Made by a program: the position numbers and the translations under genes. From Chloroflexota bacterium (GTDB lineage: Bacteria > Chloroflexota > Dehalococcoidia > UBA1151 > TMED-70), in contig PBHA01000004.1 in the NCBI GenBank assembly GCA_002719425.1, positions 152,981 to 216,980 of the forward strand: 64,000 bases of DNA. Direction: 5' to 3'. Position 1 is the stretch's first letter. Every line of letters starts with the position of its first letter. Positions 1 to 9,187 of this stretch are shown here, in pieces. A model generated the notes under the pieces. That model did no database searches, was not told the DNA's origin, and saw only the letters and a list, made by a program, of their open reading frames with translations.

Positions 1-2
1 TA

Positions 3-1208
3 TTAGCAATATTTTCAGTAGTTTTTTTTATTTTAGGCTATTTGATAAGTTTTATTTTTTCAGACACTGAAAACTCAGTTAATGAAATTGTTTATGAAAA
101 AATATCTAGACCACAAGCAGTTCCAGAAAATCTAGAAACTTTATGGGAAGCCTATAATTTCATTAATGACGAATATTATGATAGTAGCAAAATTGATGAT
201 GTAAAAATGAATGATGAAACAATTAAGTCTCTTATAAAGACATTAGATGATAAGCATTCAACATATGTCTCTCCAGAAAAATGGCAAATTACAAGTACCG
301 ACTTAACGGGATCATATCAAGGAATAGGTGCTTATGTAGATATGGCTAATGATCAGTCTTCAGTGGTAATAGTATCTCCAATTTCAGGTGGTCCAGCTGA
401 GAAAGTTGGGATAAAAGGAGGAGATAAAATTCTTGAAGTTGATGGAGTAAGTATTATTGGAATGTCTCTAAATGAAGCAATTAATTTAATTAGAGGCCCT
501 GAAGGAAGCTCGGTAACTTTAAAAATAGAAAGGTTGGGTGAGATAGAGCCTTTTGAAATTACAGTAATAAGAGAAAAAATAAAGCAATCTAGTGTACAGA
601 AAGATTTAGTAACAGATACAGATTATGCAAAAATCAGAATTAATCAATATACAGAAAATACCCCTACTGAGCTTATTGCAGCTTTAGATGAAGCTATAAA
701 TCAAGATAGTGTAACTGGTATTATTTTAGACATTAGAAATAATCCTGGAGGATTACTTGGTTCAGCTGTAAATGCCACTGCACTATTCCTTAATGAAGAA
801 TTGATCACATATGAAATAGATGCAAGAGGCAAAAAGACTCTATGGAAGGCTGGAGAAAATGTTGGAAAATATTCTAAAATTCCTCTTGTTACATTAGTTA
901 ATGGTAGCTCAGCAAGTGGTTCAGAAGTTATGGCAGGAGCTTTGCAAGATTATGGAAGAAGCGTAATAATTGGAGAAAAAACATACGGTAAAGGAAGTGT
1001 AAGTTTAGTCAGAAATTTGTCAAATGGAGGAGGTATGTTTTTGACCAATGCCCATTGGTTTACTCCTAATGGAAGAGAAATTCACGATGTTGGAATAGAA
1101 CCTGATGTAGTAATAGAATTACCAGAATCATCCTCAAAATCATCAGAATTTTATGACACACAAATTGAAGCTGCTATTACTCAGTTGAATTTTGAAATAA
1201 AAAACTAG
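3..1208 (+). CDS. ctpA: C-terminal processing protease, S41 family (5' end outside window)
   Basis: A secreted or membrane-anchored serine protease that trims C-termini of envelope proteins. The frame is open to the window edge, and codons before the first possible start (TTG at 42) encode a hydrophobic stretch (LAIFSVVFFILGYLISFIF), so the true start lies upstream and this is the membrane anchor. Counting from that TTG, a PDZ domain follows at about residues 90-165 and the S41 core after it. The catalytic Ser-Lys pair is visible as S292 in NGSSASGSE and K317 in KTYGKGSV, with the family spacing of 25. It ends 4 bases before smpB, so the two are probably cotranscribed. The substrate cannot be told from sequence. 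Confidence 0.9.
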   Translation, partial: LAIFSVVFFILGYLISFIFSDTENSVNEIVYEKISRPQAVPENLETLWEAYNFINDEYYDSSKIDDVKMNDETIKSLIKTLDDKHSTYVSPEKWQITSTDLTGSYQGIGAYVDMANDQSSVVIVSPISGGPAEKVGIKGGDKILEVDGVSIIGMSLNEAINLIRGPEGSSVTLKIERLGEIEPFEITVIREKIKQSSVQKDLVTDTDYAKIRINQYTENTPTELIAALDEAINQDSVTGIILDIRNNPGGLLGSAVNATALFLNEELITYEIDARGKKTLWKAGENVGKYSKIPLVTLVNGSSASGSEVMAGALQDYGRSVIIGEKTYGKGSVSLVRNLSNGGGMFLTNAHWFTPNGREIHDVGIEPDVVIELPESSSKSSEFYDTQIEAAITQLNFEIKN

Positions 1209-1212
1209 AAAA

Positions 1213-1662
1213 ATGTCACTAGCAAGAAACAGAAAAGCCTATTACGACTATGAAATACTAGACAAATTTGAGGCAGGTATAGTACTAAATGGAGCCGAAA
1301 TAAAGTCTATAAGGAATAGTAATTTATCTATTGCTGAATCAAGAGTTATTGTTAATAAAGGAGAGGCTTGGCTTGTTGGATGCCATGTTGCTGAGTATAA
1401 ATTTGATTCATCCCCTGAAACTTATGATCCTATTCGAGATAGAAAATTATTGTTGCATAAAAAAGAAATTGATAAATTAGGTGGAGCAAAAACTCAGAAG
1501 GGTCTTACTATAATTCCATTATCTATTTATTTGAAAAGAAATTACATTAAAGTAGAAATAGCTTTAGCTAGAGGTAAAAAGAAATTTGATAAAAGAGCTT
1601 CTATTAAAGAGAAAGACTCTAATAGATCCATAAGTAGAATTTTGAAAACTAAAAATAAATAA
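1213..1662 (+). CDS. smpB: SsrA-binding protein SmpB
   Basis: SmpB binds tmRNA and delivers it to ribosomes stalled on broken mRNAs. The 149 residues match the normal family length. The N-terminal ARNRKAYYDYEI, the GAEIKSIR segment and the basic C-terminal tail ending in SRILKTKNK are all present. The protein is encoded immediately upstream of its RNA partner ssrA, a common arrangement. The tail is lysine-rich, as expected for the part that enters the empty mRNA channel. Its last codons also seem to carry the ssrA promoter. Confidence 0.97.
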   Translation: MSLARNRKAYYDYEILDKFEAGIVLNGAEIKSIRNSNLSIAESRVIVNKGEAWLVGCHVAEYKFDSSPETYDPIRDRKLLLHKKEIDKLGGAKTQKGLTIIPLSIYLKRNYIKVEIALARGKKKFDKRASIKEKDSNRSISRILKTKNK

Positions 1663-1670
1663 GTTAAAAT
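1642..1670 (+). promoter_or_regulatory. candidate ssrA promoter inside the end of smpB
   Basis: TTGAAA (1642-1647) and TAAAAT (1665-1670) are separated by exactly 17 bases, a near-consensus sigma-70 pair. The -10 box ends 10 bases before the first base of mature tmRNA, which would give a very short or absent 5' leader. In an AT-rich genome such matches arise by chance, but the spacing and location fit. Confidence 0.5.
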
Positions 1671-1680
1671 TGATAGTAAT

Positions 1681-2036
1681 GGGGACGAGTGGGTTCGACA
1701 GGGAATGGATTTCTAAGTTGCAGGTCGTGTTGCCATACCACGTATGAAATGGCAAAATAACGATTGGCGAACGAAATAACGCTCTCGCTACTGCTTAAAT
1801 AAGCTAGCGACGTTCTTTTGTATCTTTGCTTAGGGTGATACAAAAGAGCGACGAATTACCTAGGCTGAGCAACTTCATTGCTAGAGTGATTTTGCAAACA
1901 TTTTTCTAGATAAGCATACATTGATGGTTTGTCGATTGCGCCTTTGTTGACGAAAATTGAGATATCGACTAAGCCTGTAGAAGCTTAGAAGGAAAATTTC
2001 TTGGACGGGGGGTTCAACTCCTCCCCGTCTCCACCA
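1681..2036 (+). ncRNA. ssrA: transfer-messenger RNA (tmRNA)
   Basis: The one-piece tmRNA rescues stalled ribosomes. The 5' GGGGACG pairs with 3' CGTCTCC to form the acceptor stem, including the G3-U wobble that alanyl-tRNA synthetase recognises, followed by discriminator A and an encoded CCA. The 5' segment contains the tRNA-like GTGGGTTCGACAGGG region and the 3' end has a T-arm with GGTTCAACTCC. Between them lie the tag reading frame and sequences able to form pseudoknot helices, for example TTCTTTTGTATC with GATACAAAAGAG. At 356 bases it is an ordinary one-piece length. It follows smpB by 18 bases. Confidence 0.97.
1766..1798 (+). other. tmRNA proteolysis-tag reading frame (GERNNALATA)
   Basis: Reading from GGC gives Gly-Glu-Arg-Asn-Asn-Ala-Leu-Ala-Thr-Ala then TAA, with a second in-frame TAG three codons later. 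The other two frames stop early and do not end in an ALA-like degron. The C-terminal ALATA resembles the usual ALAA degron with a Thr inserted. A Gly-Glu-Arg start instead of the common Ala matches my memory of the Dehalococcoides tag GERELVLAG. The exact resume codon is inferred. Confidence 0.75.
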
Positions 2037-2047
2037 AAGTTTTTGAA

Positions 2048-3028
2048 TTGAAAATTAAGATAAAAAAATATAATAAAGGTCCGATTATTAGTCCTGAAAT
2101 TTCTTCAGAACTTGGTCATAATATTCAAGGCCCTTCAATTATCAGAAAACCTACATGGATAAATAATAAACTTGGGAAGTATTTATTATATTTTGCTGAT
2201 CATAAAGGTGACCATATAAAACTTGCTCATTCAAATAACTTATTTCATTCATGGGAAATATATAAAGGTGGAACCTTAGGATTATTTCAATCAAACTTTC
2301 TAACTGCTCCTCCAGAAATTCCAGATTCATTTGACCTAAGTATTGCAGAATCTAATTTCAATCCTCATCCAGGTCAAAAAAAGTATATACCTAAAATTTT
2401 AGAAGATCTAACTATCCCACATATAGCAAGTCCTGATGTTCATATAGATAAAGTTAATAAAAAAATTATCATGTACTATCATGGTTTAGAAAAATTTGGA
2501 GTTCAATCTACTAGAGTAGCTACTTCAAATGATGGTATTAATTTCATCCCAGAGAAAAAAATTATTGGTAATTCTTATTTCAGAAAGTTTGAATATAAAA
2601 ATAAAATTTATGGAATGGCAATGCCTGGTATTTTTTACCAAAATAAAGGAAAAATAGATGAGTTTGAAGAAATAAAAACACTTTTTAATAAGAATATGAG
2701 GCATTCCGCATTAGTTGTTATAGAGAATAAATTATACGTTTTCTTTACTCAAAGAGGAGATGCTCCTGAAAAAATATTATTATCGGTTGTAGATATTGAT
2801 AAAGACCCTTACTATTGGGAATCTACAAAACCTATAGAAGTAACAAGGCCAGAATTTGAATGGGAAGGAGCTAATTTACCTATTCAATATTCAAGTAGAA
2901 GTTCTATCAATACTCCTGTAAATCAATTAAGAGATCCATGTGTTTTTCAAGATGAAGGTAAACTTTATCTTTTATATTCAATTAAGGGAGAAAACGGCAT
3001 TGCAATTTCTTATTTAGAAATAAATTAG
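2048..3028 (+). CDS. beta-propeller glycosidase-like protein (GH43/GH32-like fold)
   Basis: This 326-residue protein looks like a five-bladed beta-propeller of the kind found in GH43, GH32 and GH130 glycosidases. Recurrent blade elements are visible: GPSIIRKPTWI near the start, YLLYFADHKGDHIKLAHS, IASPDVHIDKVNKKIIMYYHG, HSALVVIENKLYVFF, and RDPCVFQDEGKLYLLYS near the end. There is no signal peptide, so it is probably cytoplasmic. I cannot assign the substrate or confirm catalytic acids. The TTG start lies 11 bases after tmRNA with no clear Shine-Dalgarno, and no ATG follows for over 100 codons, so the exact start is uncertain. It converges on the fur-like gene. Confidence 0.6.
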   Translation: MKIKIKKYNKGPIISPEISSELGHNIQGPSIIRKPTWINNKLGKYLLYFADHKGDHIKLAHSNNLFHSWEIYKGGTLGLFQSNFLTAPPEIPDSFDLSIAESNFNPHPGQKKYIPKILEDLTIPHIASPDVHIDKVNKKIIMYYHGLEKFGVQSTRVATSNDGINFIPEKKIIGNSYFRKFEYKNKIYGMAMPGIFYQNKGKIDEFEEIKTLFNKNMRHSALVVIENKLYVFFTQRGDAPEKILLSVVDIDKDPYYWESTKPIEVTRPEFEWEGANLPIQYSSRSSINTPVNQLRDPCVFQDEGKLYLLYSIKGENGIAISYLEIN

Positions 3029-3036
3029 AATTGAAT

Positions 3037-3459
3037 TTAAGCACAGTTTTTACAAATGATGTATAGTTCTAAATTGTGGGAAATAAGTTCTCCTGTTAAG
3101 TCTTTTTGATATTTTTTTATAGATTTTTCAAGACCAGACAAACTAATTTCTTCAATTTTATTACAAGATTTACAGACAGTATGATGGTGATGATCAGATG
3201 AAGATAAGGCGTAATAGCTATGCTCATCTATGATATTTATCCTGCAAATTTTTTCCAATTCATACAGAAGTTTTATTGTTCTATAAACTGTTGCACGACC
3301 TATATTAGGAAGATCTTTAGTTATTTCCTCTGCAGTAAAAAGACCTTCTTTTCTGACTATCTCAGCAATTATTCTGCGCCTAGAACTAGTTACGCTATTA
3401 CCTGAACTAACTACTAGTTCAACAATTGAATCCACAATTTCTATTTGATTTTGTACCAT
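3037..3459 (-). CDS. Fur/PerR/Zur family metal-dependent repressor
   Basis: A 140-residue regulator with an N-terminal winged helix (NIGRATVYRTIKLLYEL is the recognition helix region, residues about 50-66) and a C-terminal metal-binding dimerisation domain. The DHHHHTVCKSC segment supplies sensing histidines, and the CKSC and CKNC pairs would form the structural zinc site. Whether it senses iron, peroxide, zinc or manganese cannot be decided from the sequence. Its start overlaps the end of the rhomboid gene by 19 bases, so it is the last gene of the menaquinone-rhomboid transcription unit, an unusual place for a Fur regulator. Confidence 0.9.
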   Translation of the reverse strand: MVQNQIEIVDSIVELVVSSGNSVTSSRRRIIAEIVRKEGLFTAEEITKDLPNIGRATVYRTIKLLYELEKICRINIIDEHSYYALSSSDHHHHTVCKSCNKIEEISLSGLEKSIKKYQKDLTGELISHNLELYIICKNCA

Positions 3460-4277
3460 ACATCCAATCTACATATGCCTGATAATTCGTTGAGAAACTC
3501 AGTTCTCTGAATAAATGCCATTGTGATTATTATAATTAAAAAAGTAAAGCTAACAATAAATAACTTGGATATATTATTTCTATTTAAGCTTACTAATATT
3601 GAATTTTCGTTAATTGATTCGGGTAATATTATTAATTGTTTTGCAGGACTGAGTAACCATCCTATTGAAAATCCACAAATCAATCCAGAAACATGAGCTA
3701 CTTGATCAACATTTGATGCTGATGCTCCATATATTACATTTAAGAATATAAGTAGTCCTATGGAGATCAATGATTCTTTAGCGTTATCTCCAAGTACACT
3801 TTTGTTGATTATCAAGAAAGCTGAGTAGCATCCTAATAAACCAAAAATTGCCCCACTAGCTCCAGCTCCAATAGCTCCTAAGCCTTCGTTACAATTTCTT
3901 AATTCTTCGATACTCAAGAAAGCAGAGCCTGACCAGTATGAAAATACAGAAGAAGCAATACCTGTAAAAAGATAAATTATAATATATCTAAATCTTAGAA
4001 ACTCTTTTTCAATCAATCTTCCAAAAATAAATAATCCAACTAAGTTTAATATTAAATGGATAAAGCCAATATGCAAAAATGTTGCAGTTAGTAATCTCCA
4101 ATACTCACCCTCTGAAATAGCATAATCAAATTTAGCCCCCATTCTTACTAGGTTTTCAGTATTTGTGGAACCACCAGTGATAGTTTGAACAAAAAAGAAA
4201 ACAAGGTTTATAAAAATGATTATCCATGTTACAGGATAGGTTCTAAATGTAGGATATTTACGTAAGAAGTTATTCAT
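3441..4277 (-). CDS. rhomboid family intramembrane serine protease
   Basis: Rhomboids cleave transmembrane helices inside the membrane. The catalytic dyad is visible: Ser in GAGASGAIFG (about residue 141) and His in QVAHVSGLICG (about 195), and the supporting H-x3-N motif occurs in FIHLILNLVG. About six hydrophobic helices are present with a short basic cytoplasmic N-terminus. I chose the ATG at 4277 rather than a TTG 30 bases further upstream, because the ATG gives an 8-base overlap with menE, in keeping with the neighbouring junctions. Both starts lack a strong Shine-Dalgarno. It lies between menE and the Fur-like gene; a link to menaquinone is not obvious. Confidence 0.9.
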   Translation of the reverse strand: MNNFLRKYPTFRTYPVTWIIIFINLVFFFVQTITGGSTNTENLVRMGAKFDYAISEGEYWRLLTATFLHIGFIHLILNLVGLFIFGRLIEKEFLRFRYIIIYLFTGIASSVFSYWSGSAFLSIEELRNCNEGLGAIGAGASGAIFGLLGCYSAFLIINKSVLGDNAKESLISIGLLIFLNVIYGASASNVDQVAHVSGLICGFSIGWLLSPAKQLIILPESINENSILVSLNRNNISKLFIVSFTFLIIIITMAFIQRTEFLNELSGICRLDVWYKIK

Positions 4278-5646
4278 AATATTTTTGAGAGATCTTTTTT
4301 CTGTCAATTTTTCCGTTATTTAATTTAGGTAGATTTTGATTTGAGAAAAAAATTTCTTTAGGTATTTTAAAATTATCCAAATCTTTTAGTCTTTTTTTTA
4401 TCTCATCAGAGGAGATATTTTTACTTAAATATACTTCCATACATACTTTGTTTCCCCAATATTCATCTGATATTCCAAATACACAACATTCATTTATTTC
4501 TTCAATTTTTTTGACTTCATTTTCAATTTCTAATGGGTTAACATTTTCTCCTCCAGAAATTATAAGATCATCAATTCTACCCTGAACAAAAAGATATTTA
4601 GAAGCATCAATATAACCAAAGTCTCCTGTTTCTAACCATTCTGTAGATTCACTCTCATAATATTTTGCAACATTTGGACCTTTGACCAGTATCTCATTCT
4701 TTTCTGAGAATTTAATTTGCATCTTGTCTAATAATTTACCCACAGATCCGCTAGGTCTATTATTATCTTTTGGGGCTGCAGTTGCAATCTGAGATGTTGT
4801 TTCTGTCATACCATATGTAGGTAATATTTTTATATTTGACATTTTTGCCCTAATGATAAGTTCCTCTGAAACTTTTGCTCCTCCACAAAGTATAAAATTG
4901 AAAGAACTTGGAGCTTTCATTTCCTCCCTTTCAAATATCTCTAATATAGAGATTAACATTGTTGGAACTAAGGATATTATTGAAACTTTTGATTCATTTA
5001 TTAAATCAAATATTTCACGAGGATTAAAACTATTCATAATATAAAACTTAGTAGAAAGAATTAGACTTCTAAAAATAATAGATAATCCTCCTGCATGATA
5101 AGGCGGCATGCATAATAACCAAATATCATCTTTTCTAACTTTTAAGTTTTTTTGTGAAGATATACAACTTGATTCAATATTTTTTATAGAGATACTTACA
5201 GGTTTTGGTTGACCAGAACTTCCTGAAGTAAATAAAATACAAAATGGATCCTCTTCATTTGGCCAAAATGAATTATTTTTTGAATTTTTATTAGAAAATA
5301 TTTTGATTTTTTTTATACTTGGGATATTTTCTAGATCTATTGTTTTATCATAAAATATTTTATCGGAATTTATGATTTTCATTTTGTTTTGAATTTCATA
5401 GACAGAGCTCTTAGGGTTCATGGGTACAAATATACCTCCCGCCATAGGAATTATGTTAGAAAAAATTGCATATTTTATAATGTCATTAGAAATGAAACAA
5501 ATATTTTCGTTTTTACTGATATTTTCATTAGCAAATTCTAAATATTCCATAGATAAATTGTAAAAATCTCTATGTGAATATATTTTTTCTTTTGAGAAGA
5601 TAAATTCATCTTCATTAATTTTTTTTTCTATCCAACTATATGGCAT
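4270..5646 (-). CDS. menE: o-succinylbenzoate--CoA ligase MenE
   Basis: Activates o-succinylbenzoate with ATP and CoA, the step before naphthoate ring closure by MenB. The ANL-superfamily motifs are in order: LFTSGSSGQPKPVSI (P-loop, about residue 137), YGMTETTSQ, the ETGDFGYID hinge region, and GGENVNPLEIE with a C-terminal LNNGKIDRKKI lysine. At 458 residues it is the length of bacterial MenE. The specific assignment rests on its place inside a complete men cluster; by sequence alone it could be any acyl-CoA ligase. Its start overlaps the end of menC by 11 bases. Confidence 0.93.
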   Translation of the reverse strand: MPYSWIEKKINEDEFIFSKEKIYSHRDFYNLSMEYLEFANENISKNENICFISNDIIKYAIFSNIIPMAGGIFVPMNPKSSVYEIQNKMKIINSDKIFYDKTIDLENIPSIKKIKIFSNKNSKNNSFWPNEEDPFCILFTSGSSGQPKPVSISIKNIESSCISSQKNLKVRKDDIWLLCMPPYHAGGLSIIFRSLILSTKFYIMNSFNPREIFDLINESKVSIISLVPTMLISILEIFEREEMKAPSSFNFILCGGAKVSEELIIRAKMSNIKILPTYGMTETTSQIATAAPKDNNRPSGSVGKLLDKMQIKFSEKNEILVKGPNVAKYYESESTEWLETGDFGYIDASKYLFVQGRIDDLIISGGENVNPLEIENEVKKIEEINECCVFGISDEYWGNKVCMEVYLSKNISSDEIKKRLKDLDNFKIPKEIFFSNQNLPKLNNGKIDRKKISQKYYE

Positions 5647-6634
5647 TTTTAAGCTTTTCTAAAATATAAACGTTTCTAATTCTTTTCCATTCACTAGTTT
5701 GAAATTTATTAATTTTATCTATTTTGAAATCTGATGGCTTTAAGTCAACATAACCATTCTTTAGACTAATTCCAGGAATGACACTCTTGTCCATAAATCT
5801 TATAGTCCCGAAACCATGAGTTATTTTATTAGAATATAAATCATCTAAATATTTAGCAATCATGAGTGATTGATTAAGTCCCAATTGAGTCTCAAATGAT
5901 GAGCTTATATAAGATTGTATATTATTATCAAAACATCTATTAATCATATCTAAACTATGTTTTTCGGCTCCTAATAATTTCGGCTTGATGGCTACATAAT
6001 CGACTAACTTCGATTCTATAAGTTTTATACTTTCAGCTAAATTTTCTTTTGTTAAATCAATACACAAACTATGTTTGTTTCTGGACAATAAATTATAATT
6101 TTCAAATGTTTCAGATTCAACTATTCCTTCAATAAACTCAAATTTATACTCTAAGTTTTTTAAGAAAGTTTTAGCTTCTTCAAGGCTAAAATCATTGTTA
6201 AAGTCTGCCCTAATAATTGTATTTGTGTTTATATTTTCAAGTTCTTTTATTTTTCTGATATGATTTTGTTTTGAAAATTTTATCTTAAATGTATCGAATC
6301 CCAGTGATAAATATTTTTTTATTTTATTTTCTAAGTTCTCATTATTTGTTATGAGAATAGATGACTTAACTGAAGGCAGTGATTCAGTTACTAATGAATT
6401 AGATGATATTGAAAATTCTAATTCTGGATATTCACAGATGTATTGATCGTTTATATTATTTAATATTGATTCAATTTCTTTAATTGAATTCTTACTAAAT
6501 CCTTTTAACAATGAAACCTCAAATAATTTATAAGGATCATTAGATCGAATTATAATGATATCTTGTGAACGATAATTTTCTTGAGAATTATCAAAGTTAT
6601 TTATTTTTATCCTATATTTAGAATATTCAAACAT
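5636..6634 (-). CDS. menC: o-succinylbenzoate synthase MenC
   Basis: Dehydrates SHCHC to o-succinylbenzoate. This is an enolase-superfamily barrel: the acid/base lysine pair lies in FKIKFSK, metal ligands are suggested by RADFNND, FIEGIVE and LCIDLT, and the second lysine in VAIKPKLLG. The protein is divergent and rather short (332 residues), and the family is hard to tell from other enolases without context, but it sits between menA and menE. It starts at ATG 14 bases after menA. Confidence 0.9.
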   Translation of the reverse strand: MFEYSKYRIKINNFDNSQENYRSQDIIIIRSNDPYKLFEVSLLKGFSKNSIKEIESILNNINDQYICEYPELEFSISSNSLVTESLPSVKSSILITNNENLENKIKKYLSLGFDTFKIKFSKQNHIRKIKELENINTNTIIRADFNNDFSLEEAKTFLKNLEYKFEFIEGIVESETFENYNLLSRNKHSLCIDLTKENLAESIKLIESKLVDYVAIKPKLLGAEKHSLDMINRCFDNNIQSYISSSFETQLGLNQSLMIAKYLDDLYSNKITHGFGTIRFMDKSVIPGISLKNGYVDLKPSDFKIDKINKFQTSEWKRIRNVYILEKLKNAI

Positions 6635-6648
6635 TTTTTTTCAGTCTC

Positions 6649-7560
6649 TTATATAACTAGAATAATACTTAGAATTATGCATATTAAAAAATGTGCACGT
6701 ACAGTCTTTATTAGTGTTGAATTCAGTTCAGTCAGTTTCTTTGAATTTTTTAAGTTTACAGATAAGTCATATGCAAACAACTTAAACCCTAAATCCTTAA
6801 GTGGGAATAAAAATAATATAGAAATTATAAAGGGTATACTTAAAATAAATTTACCATTCTGAAATAGAGAAAAAATTACTAATGCAATTGTTATGTAAAT
6901 AATTGCTAAGAAAAGATATCTAGAACTTTTTTCTCCGATTCTGACTGATAGAGTAATTTTACCTCCAATTTTGTCATTTTCTATATCTCTTATATTATTT
7001 ATTAATATAATTAGACTTGCTGTCAAACCAGGAATAAGAGATATTGTTAACGTATTTGAGTTGGGGTTGATTCCAAAAACATATAAACTTCCTAGTATTG
7101 TTAATGGTCCAAATACAACTATTACAGACAACTCACCTAATCCATTATACCCATATGGTTTAGGTCCGCCAGTATAAGTATATGCGAGTAAAAAAAGTAA
7201 TGCCCCTAGAATTATTGTTATGTAGTTCGTTATCAGAAATGCAATAATTCCTAGTACTAAGCAAATAATTAGTACTAAAAAGATCAAGGTATACATTTCA
7301 TTTATTGATATTTTACCTGATTGCATTACTCTTTTAGGACCAGCTCTATTTTGAGTGTCAATGCCTCTTTCGAAATCCTGAACATCATTTAGTAAATTTA
7401 CCAGTATTTGTAGAAATATACCTAATAAAATAATAAGTATAATCTTGGGCAAATCAAAGGATTTTTCTAAACTTAGAGATATTGCAATTATTAGTGGTCC
7501 TAGAACTGCTGGTAATGTCTTTAATCTAAAGGCATCTAAAAAATAAATAATTTTATTCAA
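6649..7560 (-). CDS. menA: 1,4-dihydroxy-2-naphthoate polyprenyltransferase MenA
   Basis: The integral membrane UbiA-family enzyme attaches the polyprenyl tail to dihydroxynaphthoate. The first Asp-rich motif is NDVQDFERGID (about residue 57) and the second is NNIRDIENDKIGGK (about 187); about eight hydrophobic helices surround them. The start is TTG, supported by an AGGT Shine-Dalgarno formed at the menB stop codon; no ATG occurs early in the frame. The RAGPKRVMQSGKIS segment after the first motif is typical of MenA. Confidence 0.95.
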   Translation of the reverse strand: MNKIIYFLDAFRLKTLPAVLGPLIIAISLSLEKSFDLPKIILIILLGIFLQILVNLLNDVQDFERGIDTQNRAGPKRVMQSGKISINEMYTLIFLVLIICLVLGIIAFLITNYITIILGALLFLLAYTYTGGPKPYGYNGLGELSVIVVFGPLTILGSLYVFGINPNSNTLTISLIPGLTASLIILINNIRDIENDKIGGKITLSVRIGEKSSRYLFLAIIYITIALVIFSLFQNGKFILSIPFIISILFLFPLKDLGFKLFAYDLSVNLKNSKKLTELNSTLIKTVRAHFLICIILSIILVI

Positions 7561-7569
7561 TTTATCTAC

Positions 7570-8397
7570 CTAACCATGAAATGGAGGTTTAGGAAATTTT
7601 GAAAAGTCTGGTTTCCTCTTTTCTATGAATGCATTTTTCCCCTCTTTGGCTTCATCAGTCATGTAGTACATCATGGTTATATCACCTGCCATATTCTGTA
7701 AGCCTGCAAGACCATCTGTTTCTGCTATGAAAGTATTTTTTAGAAATCTTATAGCTGTTGGGCTTTTTTCTAAAATTTTTTTTGCCCAATTTACCCCTTC
7801 ATTTTCAAGTTCATCATATTTAACAACTTTATTAATTAGCCCCATTTCTAAAGCTTCATTTGCGTTATATTGATCGCACAAAAACCAAATTTCTTTTGCT
7901 TTTTTTGATCCGACTAATCTTACTAACTCAGAACTTCCAAAACCTGCATCAAATGATCCTACTCTTGGACCAGTTTGGCCAAAGACAGCATTTTCTGAAG
8001 CTATAGTTAGATCACAGATAACTTGTAAGACGTGTCCCCCACCAATTGCATATCCACTAACTAAAGCTATAACTGGTTTAGGCATATATCTAATAAATCT
8101 TTGTAGAGGAAGTACTCCAAGGGTTGGATTTCCTTTTCCATCGTTGTATCCACCATGTCCTCTTACTTTTTGATCTCCACCTGAGCAAAAGGCTTTTTCT
8201 CCTGCTCCTCTAAATAAAACTACTCCAGTATCTTCATCCTCAGCAGCTTCTTTGAAGGCTAATGATAATTCATATATAGTTTCGGGTCTAAATGCATTTC
8301 TAACTTCAGGCCTGTTGATAGTTATTTTGGTAATTCCTTCAAAATAATCTACAAGTATATCTTCGTATTTATCCTTGCTTTGCCAATTAATTGTCAT
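7570..8397 (-). CDS. menB: 1,4-dihydroxy-2-naphthoyl-CoA synthase MenB
   Basis: A crotonase-fold Dieckmann cyclase that closes the second ring of the naphthoquinone. Conserved features include the [11 protein letters not shown] oxyanion region, [20 protein letters not shown], and [17 protein letters not shown] with the catalytic Asp/Ser region characteristic of MenB. The 275 residues and the [15 protein letters not shown]-terminal tail are diagnostic. The ATG overlaps the menH stop by 11 bases. Confidence 0.97.
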   Translation of the reverse strand: MTINWQSKDKYEDILVDYFEGITKITINRPEVRNAFRPETIYELSLAFKEAAEDEDTGVVLFRGAGEKAFCSGGDQKVRGHGGYNDGKGNPTLGVLPLQRFIRYMPKPVIALVSGYAIGGGHVLQVICDLTIASENAVFGQTGPRVGSFDAGFGSSELVRLVGSKKAKEIWFLCDQYNANEALEMGLINKVVKYDELENEGVNWAKKILEKSPTAIRFLKNTFIAETDGLAGLQNMAGDITMMYYMTDEAKEGKNAFIEKRKPDFSKFPKPPFHG

Positions 8398-9187
8398 TTT
8401 TTACTCCAAGTATAAAGTTTTTGACTGCCCTAGATACAAAAATAGGGTTTTCTAATATTATATTATGACCTGAATGAGGAACTACTATTGTTTTAGAATT
8501 TCTAATAGCTTTAGACATCTTTTTAGAAATTTTTTCATATTTTATATCATTTTCACCGTATAAAATCATAGTATTATTTACAATCTTATCTAAGTAATTT
8601 AGCAGATTACTTTGAACACCTTGCCCTTGATATTTAAGACTTAATGAAAGCCCTAAAGGATTTTGACTTTTTCTAATTGCTCTTAATTTCTTTCTTGCAC
8701 TGACACCTAATTTTTTTTCAGAATCCCAAATTGTCAAAGATTCCCAAAATTCTACAAAATCATCTATTGTTTTTTTAGTTAAAATATCGATAATTTTTTT
8801 ATCACTAAGTATTCTTGATTTTCTATTTTCTTCACCTTCAATTCCATAAGATGTACTACATAAAATTAATTTGTTTATATTTTTTTTATATTTCAATCCT
8901 AGATGAAGTGCAGTTCTTCCTCCCAATGAATATCCCAAAACATTAACCTTATTTATCTTTAAGGATTCAATTAGATCAGTTAATAATTTTGTACTTTTCT
9001 CAAAATTATAAAGTGATTCATCATAGATCATTGAATTTCCATGACCGATTAAGTCAACAGAAATAACCTTAAAATATTGACTAAGATATTTGCTGACAAT
9101 TTCGAATGATTTATGATTTCCCGTAAAACCATGAATAAGAATTAAAGGTATTCCAGAACCCTCTATTTTATAGAATAAGTTATTCAT
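8387..9187 (-). CDS. menH: alpha/beta hydrolase, probable SHCHC synthase MenH
   Basis: MenH eliminates pyruvate from SEPHCHC. The protein is an alpha/beta hydrolase with [10 protein letters not shown] (oxyanion loop), the nucleophile elbow GYSLGGR (Ser near residue 86), a late Asp in GENDIK and His in PHSGHN. Position between menD and menB gives the specific call; isolated, it would be a generic hydrolase. I take the ATG at 9187, which overlaps the menD stop by 8 bases, rather than the TTG codon just before it. Confidence 0.88.
   Translation of the reverse strand: MNNLFYKIEGSGIPLILIHGFTGNHKSFEIVSKYLSQYFKVISVDLIGHGNSMIYDESLYNFEKSTKLLTDLIESLKINKVNVLGYSLGGRTALHLGLKYKKNINKLILCSTSYGIEGEENRKSRILSDKKIIDILTKKTIDDFVEFWESLTIWDSEKKLGVSARKKLRAIRKSQNPLGLSLSLKYQGQGVQSNLLNYLDKIVNNTMILYGENDIKYEKISKKMSKAIRNSKTIVVPHSGHNIILENPIFVSRAVKNFILGVKNDN

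Noticed and set aside
6581..6862. 93-residue plus-strand ORF spanning the menC/menA junction
   Set aside because: Hydrophobic shadow of menA on the opposite strand, no ribosome site.
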